NCBI RefSeq assembly: GCF_000981585.1
Contig: NZ_LN831776.1
Coordinates: 635,001 to 699,000, forward strand
Direction of reading: 5' to 3'
Length of the DNA stretch: 64,000 bases
Origin: Paenibacillus riograndensis SBR5
Lineage (GTDB): Bacteria > Bacillota > Bacilli > Paenibacillales > Paenibacillaceae
The translations under genes were made by a program, and so were the position numbers. Positions 26,084-34,102 of the stretch are shown here, one piece after another. The first letter of the stretch is position 1, and every line of letters begins with the position of its first letter. The notes below the pieces were generated by a model that saw nothing but the letters and a program-made list of their open reading frames with translations, was not told the origin of the DNA and made no database searches.

Positions 26084-26282
26084 TTTATTGCATTCTGTGC
26101 AGCAGAATCTCCTCTGGGAGTACTGGAAATCAATTCAATTGCACATTGTGCAGCAGAATGTGGCGGATACGCCTCAAAAGTGCCATTTGGCGAAAATCTG
26201 CTGCATGAAATTCAACGGATCGCTTTTTTATGCCGGAATTGGGCCAATCTGCTGTACGAAATACAACAGATCGTCTTTTAGA
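26084..26282. repeat. Four-palindrome array, family B
   Basis: Two modules GTGCAGCAGAAT at 26097 and 26148 (51 bp apart) are followed by two reversed modules ATCTGCTG at 26196 and 26247 (51 bp apart). The last module, ATCTGCTGTACGAAATACAA, then CAGAT, is a good palindrome with a 10-bp stem. Same forward-forward-reverse-reverse order as family A with an unrelated sequence. Lies between the FMN reductase and the nrdB stop. Confidence 0.65.
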
Positions 26283-26407
26283 TTGGAACAGGCCTGGAGT
26301 CGGGCAGATCCGCTTCATTTGAGCAATAGACTGCGGCGCCAGTCCGCGCAGCCTGCTTTTACATATCGGGCTTCTCTGCACGATCCAGACAAACAACTCG
26401 CAGCACC

Positions 26408-27439
26408 TTATAAATCGTCGAACCCGTTGTCGTCGCCAACCTTGCCGTAGTTGCGGGACTTGGCTTCGAAAAAGTCGGTTTTGGTCGCGTTCAGCGCCTC
26501 GTCGGAGAAGGGTTTGATCCATGGCATGCAGTTGACGTCAACGCCGCTGTAGGCTTTTTCCAGGCCCATAAGGGTCAGACGCTTGTTGGCCGTGTATTTG
26601 ATGTAGTCGCTCAGTTCGTTCATATCAATGCCGCGCACGTTGGTCAGCGTGTAATAGCCCCAGTTGGTTTCGAGTTCTACAGCGCGGTCGATGGTGCGGT
26701 AGACATAATCCATGTTTTCTTTGGTGTTCAGCTCAGGAAAATCCACCAGCAGCTGCTTGAACACTTCGGCGAAGAAGTAGCAGTGCTGATTTTCGTCACG
26801 CTGAATGTAGGAGATCATCTGGCTGGTTGCCATCATTTTCTGGTCACGGGCCAGGTTATAGAAGAAGGCAAATGTACTATAAAAGAAAATTCCCTCCAGA
26901 ATCAAATCAGCCACCATTGCCCGGAAAAAAGTCTCCTTGGAAGGCGCATCGCGGAACTCTTGATAAATGTCCGAGATGAACTGGTTGCGTTCCAGCAGCA
27001 CCGGATCATGCTTCCAGTATTCAAAAATCTCCTTTTGCTCGCTCTCTGAGACGATAGAAGAAAGGACGTAGGAGTAGGACTGGTTGTGCACAACCTCCTG
27101 CTGGCCGATGATGGCCGAAATCGCCTCCAGAGAAGAATCGGTAAAATAACGCTTCACATCGCCGACGAACATCGTCTGCATGGAATCGAGCACCGCCAGC
27201 AGTCCGATGTTGATTTTGAACACGCGCTGTTCTTCCGCTTCCAGCAGCGGGAACTGCTGTGCATCCTTCGACATCGGGATTTCATCAGCGATCCAGTGGT
27301 TCAGCAGCAGCACCTTGTACAGCTTGTACATGTGCGGCATGCGGATATCGTTCCAATTCAGAATCCCTGAGCATTCCCCGTCGATGATGCGGGTGGATTG
27401 GTTCGGGGCTTCGGTATTAAAAATCTTTTGCAGTTGCAT
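26408..27439 (-). CDS. nrdB: Class Ia ribonucleotide reductase, beta subunit
   Basis: The 343-residue diiron protein holds the tyrosyl radical needed by NrdA. Iron ligands and radical Tyr are visible: IGQQEVVHNQSYSY (Glu, His and radical Tyr), LILEGIFFYS (Glu) and RDENQH (Glu, His). The C terminus ends in an acidic, Tyr-containing tail that binds the alpha subunit (YGKVGDDNGFDDL). It is the last gene of the nrdDGAB group, 507 bp behind nrdA; that gap is filled with palindromes, so a separate promoter is possible. Confidence 0.93.
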   Translation of the reverse strand: MQLQKIFNTEAPNQSTRIIDGECSGILNWNDIRMPHMYKLYKVLLLNHWIADEIPMSKDAQQFPLLEAEEQRVFKINIGLLAVLDSMQTMFVGDVKRYFTDSSLEAISAIIGQQEVVHNQSYSYVLSSIVSESEQKEIFEYWKHDPVLLERNQFISDIYQEFRDAPSKETFFRAMVADLILEGIFFYSTFAFFYNLARDQKMMATSQMISYIQRDENQHCYFFAEVFKQLLVDFPELNTKENMDYVYRTIDRAVELETNWGYYTLTNVRGIDMNELSDYIKYTANKRLTLMGLEKAYSGVDVNCMPWIKPFSDEALNATKTDFFEAKSRNYGKVGDDNGFDDL

Positions 27440-27555
27440 TGCTTATTCCCTCCTGTATTTTGCATGAAGCGGTCTTCCGCCTGATATCTATTGAAACGAC
27501 TATGACTATATAGTGAAACGTTTGAAAGAAAGCACGCTATTGTGGCAGCCTCCGC

Positions 27556-27752
27556 GTAGATAAATGTATTTACTGCAGCTATTTACTGCTGTGGAGCCTT
27601 TTCATGAGCTATAACTGTAGTTTCTGCAATTAAAAATAGAGAATTTCTGCAATTTAGCCGCTGTCCGCCTGGATAATTGTACAGAGTGCAGCTAAATTGT
27701 GTTTATCTGCCAAAAGCCAGGTTATAGCTGTACAAAGTGCAGTTATTTGGCA
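27556..27752. repeat. Four-palindrome array, family C
   Basis: Modules with conserved TGTA...TGCA: TGCAG at 27574, TGCAA at 27625, TGCAG at 27687 and at 27738. Spacings are 51, 62 and 51 bp. The last module, TAGCTGTACAAAGTGCAGTT, is a clear palindrome; the first two have pyrimidine loops (TTTAC, GTTTC), the last two purine loops (AGAG, AAAG), which suggests opposite orientation. It lies between nrdA and nrdB. Confidence 0.65.
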
Positions 27753-27774
27753 GGGCGGCGCGTGTGGCACTGAA

Positions 27775-27910
27775 GAGGCGGGAAGGATCACCGAAGGCTC
27801 TGCACCGGAAAGCCTTCCGGCGCAAAACCGGCAATCCTCAGTCTAAGCTGTCTGCGGATTCCGCCGCGAACAGCGACCGGAAGCCCAGACATTCCTCGTA
27901 GTGACGAACA
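27775..27910. repeat. Structured intergenic element, decayed copy 3
   Basis: The right half (GTCTGCGGATTCCGCCGCG, AACAGCGACCGGAAGCCC, ACATTCC) matches copies at 3.3 and 4.1 kb. The left half does not, so this is a truncated or rearranged copy next to the nrdA stop codon. Confidence 0.55.
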
Positions 27911-27946
27911 AATCACCGGTTTTTTCTGTTCAAGGCACGAAGACAA

Positions 27947-30280
27947 TTAGCTCGCGCAAGACTCACACTCTTCTATAGTTAAAGCACGGCTCCGTACATA
28001 ATACGTCGACTTCAATCCGCCCTTCCAGGCGTTCAGGTGCAGGTTCAGGAAATCGGTGGCCTTGATGTCCGGCGTCACGTACAGGTTGAAGCTCTGGCCC
28101 TGGTCAACATGGCGCTGGCGGGCCGAGGCCATGCGGATGGACCAGTTCTGGTCGATCAGGAACGCCGTTTTATAGTACCAGATCGTCTTCTCGGACAGAT
28201 CCGGTGCCGGGTTGGCGATCTTGTAGGTGGTTTTCTCCTCATAGGAGAGCAGCTCATACAGCGGATCGATGCTGGCTGTGGAGCCGGCGATGATCGAGGT
28301 CGAGCCGTTCGGGGCAATCGCGAACATCCAGGCGTTGCGCACGCCGTCCGCAGCCACCTGCTCCTGCAGCTCACGCCACTGCTCTGTAGTCACGTATTTG
28401 CCTTCCTGTTCGCCGCTGGTATAGCCGCGCGAGGTGAAGTAGGCCCCGGTCTCCCAATCGGAACCGGCGAACTTCGGATAGCGGCCCTTCTCACGGGCCA
28501 GCTCCATGCTGGAGCGCACTACCAGATAGTTGATATGCTCATACAGATGGTTGTTGTATTCCACGGCTTCATCGGACTCCCAGCGGATGCCCTCCAGTGC
28601 CAGCAGATGATGCAGGCCGAAGGTGCCGAGGCCGACCGCACGGTATTGGCTGTTTGTGTACTGCGCCTGCAGCACTTCAATATTGTTGATGTCGATGACG
28701 TTGTCGAGCATGCGGACCTGAATCGGCACCAGCCGCTCCAGCACGCCTGCCGGAATAGCGCGGGCCAGGTGAATGGAATTCAGATTGCAGACAACGAAGT
28801 CGCCGGGAACCTTCGAGATCACGATCCGGGTCTGTCCGTCCTTCGTAACCAGCTCTTCACTCTCAATAACCGTTGCCGACTGGTTCTGCATAATTTCCGT
28901 GCACAGGTTAGAGGAGAAGACCATTCCCTGGTGGCGGTTCGGGTTGGAACGGTTGACGGTGTCCCGGTAGAACATATATGGCGTGCCGGTTTCGAGCTGG
29001 GATTTCATAATCCGCTTCATGATGTCGATGGCCGGAACCGTGATGCGGGAAAGCTCCAGATTGGCGGTGGCTTCGGCATATTTTTCACGGAATGAGCCCT
29101 GTCCCAGCTGTTCATCATAGAAATCCTCCAGACCGAGTGCGCGTCCTTTGGCATCTTTCCAGCCCATTACCTTCTTCACTTCATGCGGGCAAAAGAGATT
29201 CCAGTGTCCCCGTGCTTCCACAGCCTCCATGAACAGATCGGGCAGGCAGACACCGTGGAATACGTCATGCGCGCGCATCCGCTCGTCGCCGTTATTCAGC
29301 TTCAGGTCGAGGAAGGCGAGAATGTCTTTATGGAAAACGTCGAGGTAGACGGCGACGGCGCCCTTGCGTGTGCCGAGCTGATCGACGCTGACCGCGGTAT
29401 TGTTCAGCTGGCGGATCCACGGGATAACGCCGGAGCTGGTGTTCTTGTGGCCGCGGATATCGGAGCCGCGGGCCCGCACCTTGCCGAGGTAGACGCCGAT
29501 GCCTCCGCCCATTTTGCTGAGCCGGGCCACATCGGTGTTGGAGTCGAAGATGCCTTCGAGCGAATCGTCTACCGTGTCGATGAAGCAGCTGGAGAGCTGT
29601 CCGGCGACCTTTTTACCCGCATTGGACATGGTAGGGGTAGCAGCGGTCATATAAATGTTGCTCATCGCCCAGTAGGCTTCCTTGACCAGCTCCAGACGTT
29701 TCTCTTCCGGCTCGGTATGCATGAGGAACATGGCGATAATCATATAACGCTCCTGCGGCAGCTCCATGACGCGCCCGTCAAAATCATGAGCCAGATAGCG
29801 GTCAGACAGGGTCAAGAGGCCGATATAATCGAACAGCAGGTCGCGTGTGTAATCGATGCAGCCGCCAAGCTCCTCAATCTGCTCCTTGGTATAGTGGGAG
29901 AGCAGCTCTTCGCGGTAGATGCCCTTTTTCACCAGATCGGTAATCAGCGGATACAGCTCGCCGTAAGGCTCATCCGGGTAAGCTTTGTAGCGGCGGTTGA
30001 CGGCAGCTTTTTTGTACAGGGAGGTCAGCAGTGAACGCGCAGCGGCGAATTTCCAGTCCGGCTCTTCTTTGGTAACCAGCTCAAGCGCGCTCATCGTGAA
30101 GGCATTACTGATCTCTTCTCCGCTGACCTCCTCACGGCGCAGCTTGGACTGCACCCCGCGCAGCAGGGTTTCTTTGCTTAGATGATCCAGGCCTTTCAGG
30201 ATACGGTCGGCGTACACGGAGAGACGGATTTCATCAAAAGCCAATTGGCGGTTGTCGGGTTTCACTACGAGCTGTGGCAT
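27947..30280 (-). CDS. nrdA: Class Ia ribonucleotide reductase, alpha subunit
   Basis: 777 residues reduce ribonucleoside diphosphates with NrdB. An N-terminal ATP-cone-like region (about 1-90, VVKPDNRQLAFDEIRLSVYADRIL) would sense ATP/dATP. The active-site Cys residues are SSCFIDTV (first of the redox pair) and NLCTEIMQNQ (radical Cys), and the C-terminal redox pair is ECESCAS. The ATG at 30280 is chosen because AAAGGATG lies about 10 bp upstream; ATG at 30292 is too close to it. The gap to nrdG is 115 bp, in the same direction. Confidence 0.94.
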   Translation of the reverse strand: MPQLVVKPDNRQLAFDEIRLSVYADRILKGLDHLSKETLLRGVQSKLRREEVSGEEISNAFTMSALELVTKEEPDWKFAAARSLLTSLYKKAAVNRRYKAYPDEPYGELYPLITDLVKKGIYREELLSHYTKEQIEELGGCIDYTRDLLFDYIGLLTLSDRYLAHDFDGRVMELPQERYMIIAMFLMHTEPEEKRLELVKEAYWAMSNIYMTAATPTMSNAGKKVAGQLSSCFIDTVDDSLEGIFDSNTDVARLSKMGGGIGVYLGKVRARGSDIRGHKNTSSGVIPWIRQLNNTAVSVDQLGTRKGAVAVYLDVFHKDILAFLDLKLNNGDERMRAHDVFHGVCLPDLFMEAVEARGHWNLFCPHEVKKVMGWKDAKGRALGLEDFYDEQLGQGSFREKYAEATANLELSRITVPAIDIMKRIMKSQLETGTPYMFYRDTVNRSNPNRHQGMVFSSNLCTEIMQNQSATVIESEELVTKDGQTRIVISKVPGDFVVCNLNSIHLARAIPAGVLERLVPIQVRMLDNVIDINNIEVLQAQYTNSQYRAVGLGTFGLHHLLALEGIRWESDEAVEYNNHLYEHINYLVVRSSMELAREKGRYPKFAGSDWETGAYFTSRGYTSGEQEGKYVTTEQWRELQEQVAADGVRNAWMFAIAPNGSTSIIAGSTASIDPLYELLSYEEKTTYKIANPAPDLSEKTIWYYKTAFLIDQNWSIRMASARQRHVDQGQSFNLYVTPDIKATDFLNLHLNAWKGGLKSTYYVRSRALTIEECESCAS

Positions 30281-30395
30281 AAGTTCATACATCCTTTCAT
30301 TTTTGGGTTTAATTTTCAATATCAAAAATTGAAGTATATAAGCGCAGAGAGGGGCCCGCACCAAGGCTTGGCCTGCTCTTTGATAGTTGCCAAAT

Positions 30396-30911
30396 TTATA
30401 AGACTGCCGGCTGCCAATGTACGATTTCCGTACCGGCAAGGCTGGCCTGAATATCAATAATCCGCTGGTTGCTGCTTCCCCGGTAGGGGAGGGTGGTGTC
30501 TTTGAGCTCTTCCACAAAACGCCCGTCAATCACGACCTGACACAGAGCCAGCAGGTTCCATTCGGGTGAGCCCGGAGCCGCTGTAAGCTCCTCATAGGTA
30601 TAGCCGGTGTAAATCCATACGGAATAGTCCGGCAGCACGCTGCGCAGCTCCTGAATGAAGCCCGCAGCCTCCTCTGCCGAGAAAAAAGGGTCGCCGCCCG
30701 CCAGCGTCAGTCCGTCCAGCAGCGGATTTGCCGCCATCTCGGCGATAATCTCCCGCTGGCGCTCCAAGGTGAACGGCTCGCCGTAGTTGAAATTCCAGGT
30801 CTTCGGGTTGAAGCAGCCCGGGCAGCGGTGACGGCAGCCGCTGAGGAAGAGGACGGCCCGCATGCCCTCTCCTTCGTTGATCGATTCCGGGTAGTAGCCG
30901 CATATATTCAT
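30396..30911 (-). CDS. nrdG: Anaerobic ribonucleotide reductase activase
   Basis: The 171-residue radical SAM protein makes the glycyl radical on NrdD. CRHRCPGC (CxxxCxxC) binds the 4Fe-4S cluster and GGDPFF is the SAM-binding GGE-like motif. Its ATG overlaps the stop of nrdD by 4 bp (ATGA), so it is translationally coupled to the enzyme it activates. Length is normal for the family. Confidence 0.93.
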   Translation of the reverse strand: MNICGYYPESINEGEGMRAVLFLSGCRHRCPGCFNPKTWNFNYGEPFTLERQREIIAEMAANPLLDGLTLAGGDPFFSAEEAAGFIQELRSVLPDYSVWIYTGYTYEELTAAPGSPEWNLLALCQVVIDGRFVEELKDTTLPYRGSSNQRIIDIQASLAGTEIVHWQPAVL

Positions 30912-32893
30912 AGATGCTTAACGCGGTCCCTTACTTCGGCTTGCTTGGCGGCATTGAAGCGGGTCTGGTAGTCGCCGGTCAGATAGCCGGTTACCCGGCG
31001 CAGGCGGCGGATATGCACATCGTTCTCATGCGCGCCGCAGGAAGGGCAGTTCGTGCCGATCACGCCTTCGTAGCCGCAGTCCGAGCAGCGGTCTATCGGG
31101 TGATTGATGCTGAAGTAGCTGACCTGCTGCTCCAGCGCATAACGGATGATCTTCACAAAAGCCGCCGGGTTGCTGCGGGCATTGCCGTTCAGCTCTACAT
31201 AAGAGATTGCGCCGGCATTGCAGTATTCATGGAACGGGGCTTCCAGGCTGATTTTTTGTGCGGCGCTCAGCTCATAGTAGACCGGGATATGGAAAGAGTT
31301 CGTATAATATTCACGGTCGGTGACGCCCGGAATCGAGCCGATCACCTTGCGGTCCACTTTGGTGAATTTGCCGGACAGGCCTTCAGCCGGTGTGGCGAAC
31401 AGCGTAATGTTGAGGTTCAGCTCCTCGCTCTTGCGGTCGCAGTATTCCCGCATGTGGCGGACAATGGCCAGCGCCTTGGCGTGGATCTCCATGTCCTCGC
31501 CGTGATGCTTGCCGTACATGGCCTTCATGCATTCCGCCATGCCGATGAAGCCAATCGACAGGCTGCCATGCTTCAGCAGCTCGCCTACACTATCTTCGGG
31601 AGCGAGCGCTTTGCCGCCTTCCCAGACGCCTTCGCGCATCATGAAATCGGAAGCCTTGGCCTTCTGGGAGGCCTGGATGCGGAAGCGGTGAAGCAGACCT
31701 TCCAGAGCGATGTCCATGTAATGGTTCAGATCGTCATAGAAGCCTTCTTCGTCGGCGGCAAGGCGGCGTCCTGTGGCAATGCCGTAGGCCAGTCCCAGCC
31801 GCACCAGATTGAGCGTATTGAAGGACAGGTTGCCTTTGCCGGAGCAGTGGTTGCGTCCGAAGCGGTCGCCCAGCACCCGTGTGCGGCAGCCCATCGTGGC
31901 AAATTCGGTATCCGGATCAGCCGGATCGTAATATTGCAGATTGAGCGGCGCATCCAGATTGGCGAAGTTCGGATACAGTCTGCGGGCGGAACATTCCGCC
32001 GCCTTGAGGAACAGCTCGTAGTTCGGATCGCCCTGCTGCTGGTTCACGCCCTGCTTGCATTTGAAGATCTGGATCGGGAACACCGGCGTTTCGCCGCTGC
32101 CCAGACCGTTCATCGTGGCCATCAGCAGCGAGCTGATGACCAGCTGCCCTTCAGGAGAGGTGCAGGTGCCGTAGTTGATGCTGGTAAAAGGAATCTGTCC
32201 GCCCGACCGGCTGGACATTGTATTAAGGTTATGTATCATGCTCTCTGCGGCCTGAAGCGTTTCACTTTCCGTCTCCTTCAGCGCAAAGCGGAAGGCCCGC
32301 GGATACTGCTCCGCCAGATCGCTGCGGCTCATAGTGACTTCCCCGCCGATCTCTCCGGCTGTACCTTCTTCGAAATATTCCAGTCCCTTGCGGAACAGCT
32401 TGGCGAAGGACTTGGTCACATAAGGAGCCAGATCAAAATCCAGCTTGTTGGCGGATACGCCGCCGTATTGGGCATTCTGCTGCGACTGGAAAATAATCGC
32501 CACCAGCGACATCGCAGTCATAATCGAGTTGGGTGGACGAACGCTGCCGTTGCCGGTGTTGAAGCCTTCGCGGAGAAGCTGCTCGAACGGGATAAAGATG
32601 CAGTTGGTGGTTCCGATCGCGTATTGGTCCAGATCGTGGACATACACCACATTATCGAGGGTAGCCTGCACGAGCTGCGGCGGCATCGTGAAGTTGCGGG
32701 CATACCACTTGGAATACTCACTGCCGAACTTGCTCATTTTGCCGGAAAAGCTCTCACCGTTCAAATTCGCATTTTCGCGCAGCAGATCCAAATCCCGGCT
32801 GTCGATAATATCGCGCCCCAAATGGATCACTTCCTCCAAAAGAACCTCCTGTGCAGCTTGTCCACCGTTGTACCGTTTCTCCAGCAGCGTCAT
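30908..32893 (-). CDS. nrdD: Anaerobic (class III) ribonucleoside triphosphate reductase
   Basis: 661 residues reduce ribonucleoside triphosphates without oxygen. The C-terminal end shows the glycyl radical loop RRVTGYLTG (Gly near 636) and, before it, the zinc-binding CSDCGYEGVIGTNCPSCG. INYGTCTSPEG carries a conserved active-site Cys. The N terminus starts without a full ATP cone, shorter than the roughly 710-residue E. coli enzyme. First gene of the nrdDGAB group; NrdR boxes, a cobalamin riboswitch and a terminator lie upstream. Confidence 0.93.
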   Translation of the reverse strand: MTLLEKRYNGGQAAQEVLLEEVIHLGRDIIDSRDLDLLRENANLNGESFSGKMSKFGSEYSKWYARNFTMPPQLVQATLDNVVYVHDLDQYAIGTTNCIFIPFEQLLREGFNTGNGSVRPPNSIMTAMSLVAIIFQSQQNAQYGGVSANKLDFDLAPYVTKSFAKLFRKGLEYFEEGTAGEIGGEVTMSRSDLAEQYPRAFRFALKETESETLQAAESMIHNLNTMSSRSGGQIPFTSINYGTCTSPEGQLVISSLLMATMNGLGSGETPVFPIQIFKCKQGVNQQQGDPNYELFLKAAECSARRLYPNFANLDAPLNLQYYDPADPDTEFATMGCRTRVLGDRFGRNHCSGKGNLSFNTLNLVRLGLAYGIATGRRLAADEEGFYDDLNHYMDIALEGLLHRFRIQASQKAKASDFMMREGVWEGGKALAPEDSVGELLKHGSLSIGFIGMAECMKAMYGKHHGEDMEIHAKALAIVRHMREYCDRKSEELNLNITLFATPAEGLSGKFTKVDRKVIGSIPGVTDREYYTNSFHIPVYYELSAAQKISLEAPFHEYCNAGAISYVELNGNARSNPAAFVKIIRYALEQQVSYFSINHPIDRCSDCGYEGVIGTNCPSCGAHENDVHIRRLRRVTGYLTGDYQTRFNAAKQAEVRDRVKHL

Positions 32894-32937
32894 TGTCTAG
32901 CTCTCCTCTCCGTATATGAAACATGTTCTGATTGTAA

Positions 32938-32982
32938 TAAAAAAGCATCCCCCGCCGAGGAAGGCGGAAAATGCCCGGATGC
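32938..32982 (-). terminator. Attenuator terminator in the nrdD leader
   Basis: On the minus strand GCATCC ... CCGCC pairs with GGCGG ... GGATGC (plus 32945-32982) and is followed by TTTTTT. It lies between the cobalamin riboswitch and the nrdD ribosome site, 45 bp before the start codon. It is the likely expression platform: cobalamin binding would favour termination. Confidence 0.75.
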
Positions 32983-32997
32983 GTAGCGCAAATAACC

Positions 32998-33091
32998 TGA
33001 GCGGATATTTGCGGATGGTCTCCATGGAAATATGCTTTCCCGCAGAAGCCGATACCTGAACGTGATAAGGCTTATCGCGTTCAGGTATCGG
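32998..33091. repeat. Composite repeat inside the nrdD leader
   Basis: Contains GCGGATAT, CCATGGAAAT (33022) and a nearly perfect 20-bp hairpin (CCGATACCTGAACGTGATAA, 33049 on, against its complement ending 33091, one mismatch). The words GCGGATAT, CCATGGAAAT and TACCTGAA occur in the same order at 25256-25412. It sits between riboswitch aptamer and terminator. Confidence 0.6.
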
Positions 33092-33185
33092 CAGCCTTGG
33101 CTCCCTGGCATAAGGGAAGGCTAAATCTGCTTGTGCAGGCCGCATGCGGACACCTCTCCTGTTCCTCGCAGGCGTAAATAATGGT

Positions 33186-33396
33186 GCCCGGAAACAGGCA
33201 GGTCTCCTGGCTTCCGGTGAATCCGGGGCGCCTTCCCAAGGGGGGCTACCCCTCAGTGGCGTGAGCCTCAGGATACTGCTCCGCAGGGCTTCTGGAGCCT
33301 GCAGGGCATCCGGTTACAGTGGCGGGACCGCAACGGATTTGCACCGCGCTTCCCTATTAAGCTTCAACTCTCCTGGAAGAGCAAAGCACCTGTTTC
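33186..33396 (-). promoter_or_regulatory. Adenosylcobalamin riboswitch
   Basis: Read on the minus strand: the 5' part ACAGGTGCTTTG, then GGGAAGCGCGGTGCAAATCC, GCGGTCCCGCCACTGTAACC, the second GCCACTG, GGGAAGGCGCC and the B12 box AGCCAGGAGACCTGCC (plus 33190-33206). All elements of the standard cobalamin aptamer are present in order. It precedes nrdD, so the reductase operon should be shut off when coenzyme B12 is plentiful. Confidence 0.93.
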
Positions 33397-33444
33397 CACT
33401 ATATTTTGTTGTCGCTAGATAAAAATAACCCAATATCTTGTGTT
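33397..33444 (-). promoter_or_regulatory. Tandem NrdR boxes
   Basis: Two 16-bp sites, CCACTATATTTTGTTG (33397-33412) and CCCAATATCTTGTGTT (33429-33444), fit the NrdR consensus ACACWATATNTWGTG in both directions. Their centres are 32 bp apart, three helical turns, the spacing usual for NrdR. They lie directly upstream of the riboswitch, at the expected promoter. Confidence 0.8.
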
Positions 33445-33490
33445 TGTAAACAATTTTTTGCGAACCCGCGCCCGGTGCGGACTCCGCCCG

Positions 33491-33566
33491 TTTACTCACA
33501 GCTGGTCCACAGCTGATCCACAGATAACCCGGTGTTCGTCCACAATTAGTCCACAGGTAATCCACA
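33491..33566. promoter_or_regulatory. Phased cluster of DnaA-box-like sites
   Basis: TCCACA occurs at 33506, 33517, 33539, 33550 and 33561, with a related CTCACA at 33494; spacings are multiples of 11 bp (11, 22, 11, 11). The 9-mers TGATCCACA and TAATCCACA differ by one base from the DnaA box TTATCCACA, others by two. The cluster lies upstream of the NrdR boxes. Confidence 0.55.
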
Positions 33567-33757
33567 GCACGGGAGTAAATTTTGCCGGAACTGATTCAAA
33601 AATTGTCCAAAATACGCCACAAAAGTTCCAAAACCTGGTCATACCCGCAGTAGGACTTTAGGCGATTTGTGGGGGGAGGCAGGAGTTGCTACAATAGAAG
33701 GGACCAGAGACTTATGTAACGAGGCTTATAGAGGCTTATAATAGGAGGGATTTCAGG

Positions 33758-34066
33758 ATGGCGATTGGCGAAGTAACTGTAATTCCGATTGGTACAGGCA
33801 GCACCAGCCTCAGCAGCTATGTGGCTGACATGCAGCGCGTGCTGGAGACGGTGGAAGGCATTACCTACGAGCTGACATCCATGGGCACCATTATCGAAGG
33901 TCCGCTGGCGCGGATTCTGGCGGCCGTCGAAGCGCTGCACGAGTCCCCTTTTACTGCCGGAGCACAGCGGGTATCCACCTCGCTCAAGATTGATGACCGG
34001 CGGGATAAGCCGTCCACAAGCCGCAGCAAGCTGGAATCGGTGGAACGCAAGCTGCAGGCGGATTAA
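33758..34066 (+). CDS. MTH1187 / YqgV family thiamine-binding protein
   Basis: The 102-residue protein begins with GEVTVIPIGTGSTSLSSYVADMQRVLE and contains YELTSMGTIIEGPL, the signature of PF01910 (DUF77), a ferredoxin-like fold whose YkoF-related members bind thiamine. ATG follows AGGAGGGATTTCAGG. A sugar isomerase-like gene follows after 36 bp, so they may share a transcript. No thiamine genes or TPP riboswitch are near, so the ligand is by family only. Confidence 0.85.
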   Translation: MAIGEVTVIPIGTGSTSLSSYVADMQRVLETVEGITYELTSMGTIIEGPLARILAAVEALHESPFTAGAQRVSTSLKIDDRRDKPSTSRSKLESVERKLQAD

Positions 34067-34102
34067 TTCATAACAATTACAGCGACAAGGAGCGGATGCG
34101 TA

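Noticed and set aside
30280..30529. N-terminal extension of nrdA into nrdG region
   Set aside because: The open frame continues 83 codons upstream of the chosen ATG, but the extension has no homology look, overlaps nrdG, and the ribosome site supports 30280.
30914..32986. 690-codon plus-strand frame opposite nrdD
   Set aside because: Antisense shadow of the fully motif-supported nrdD gene; the product has no recognisable domain.
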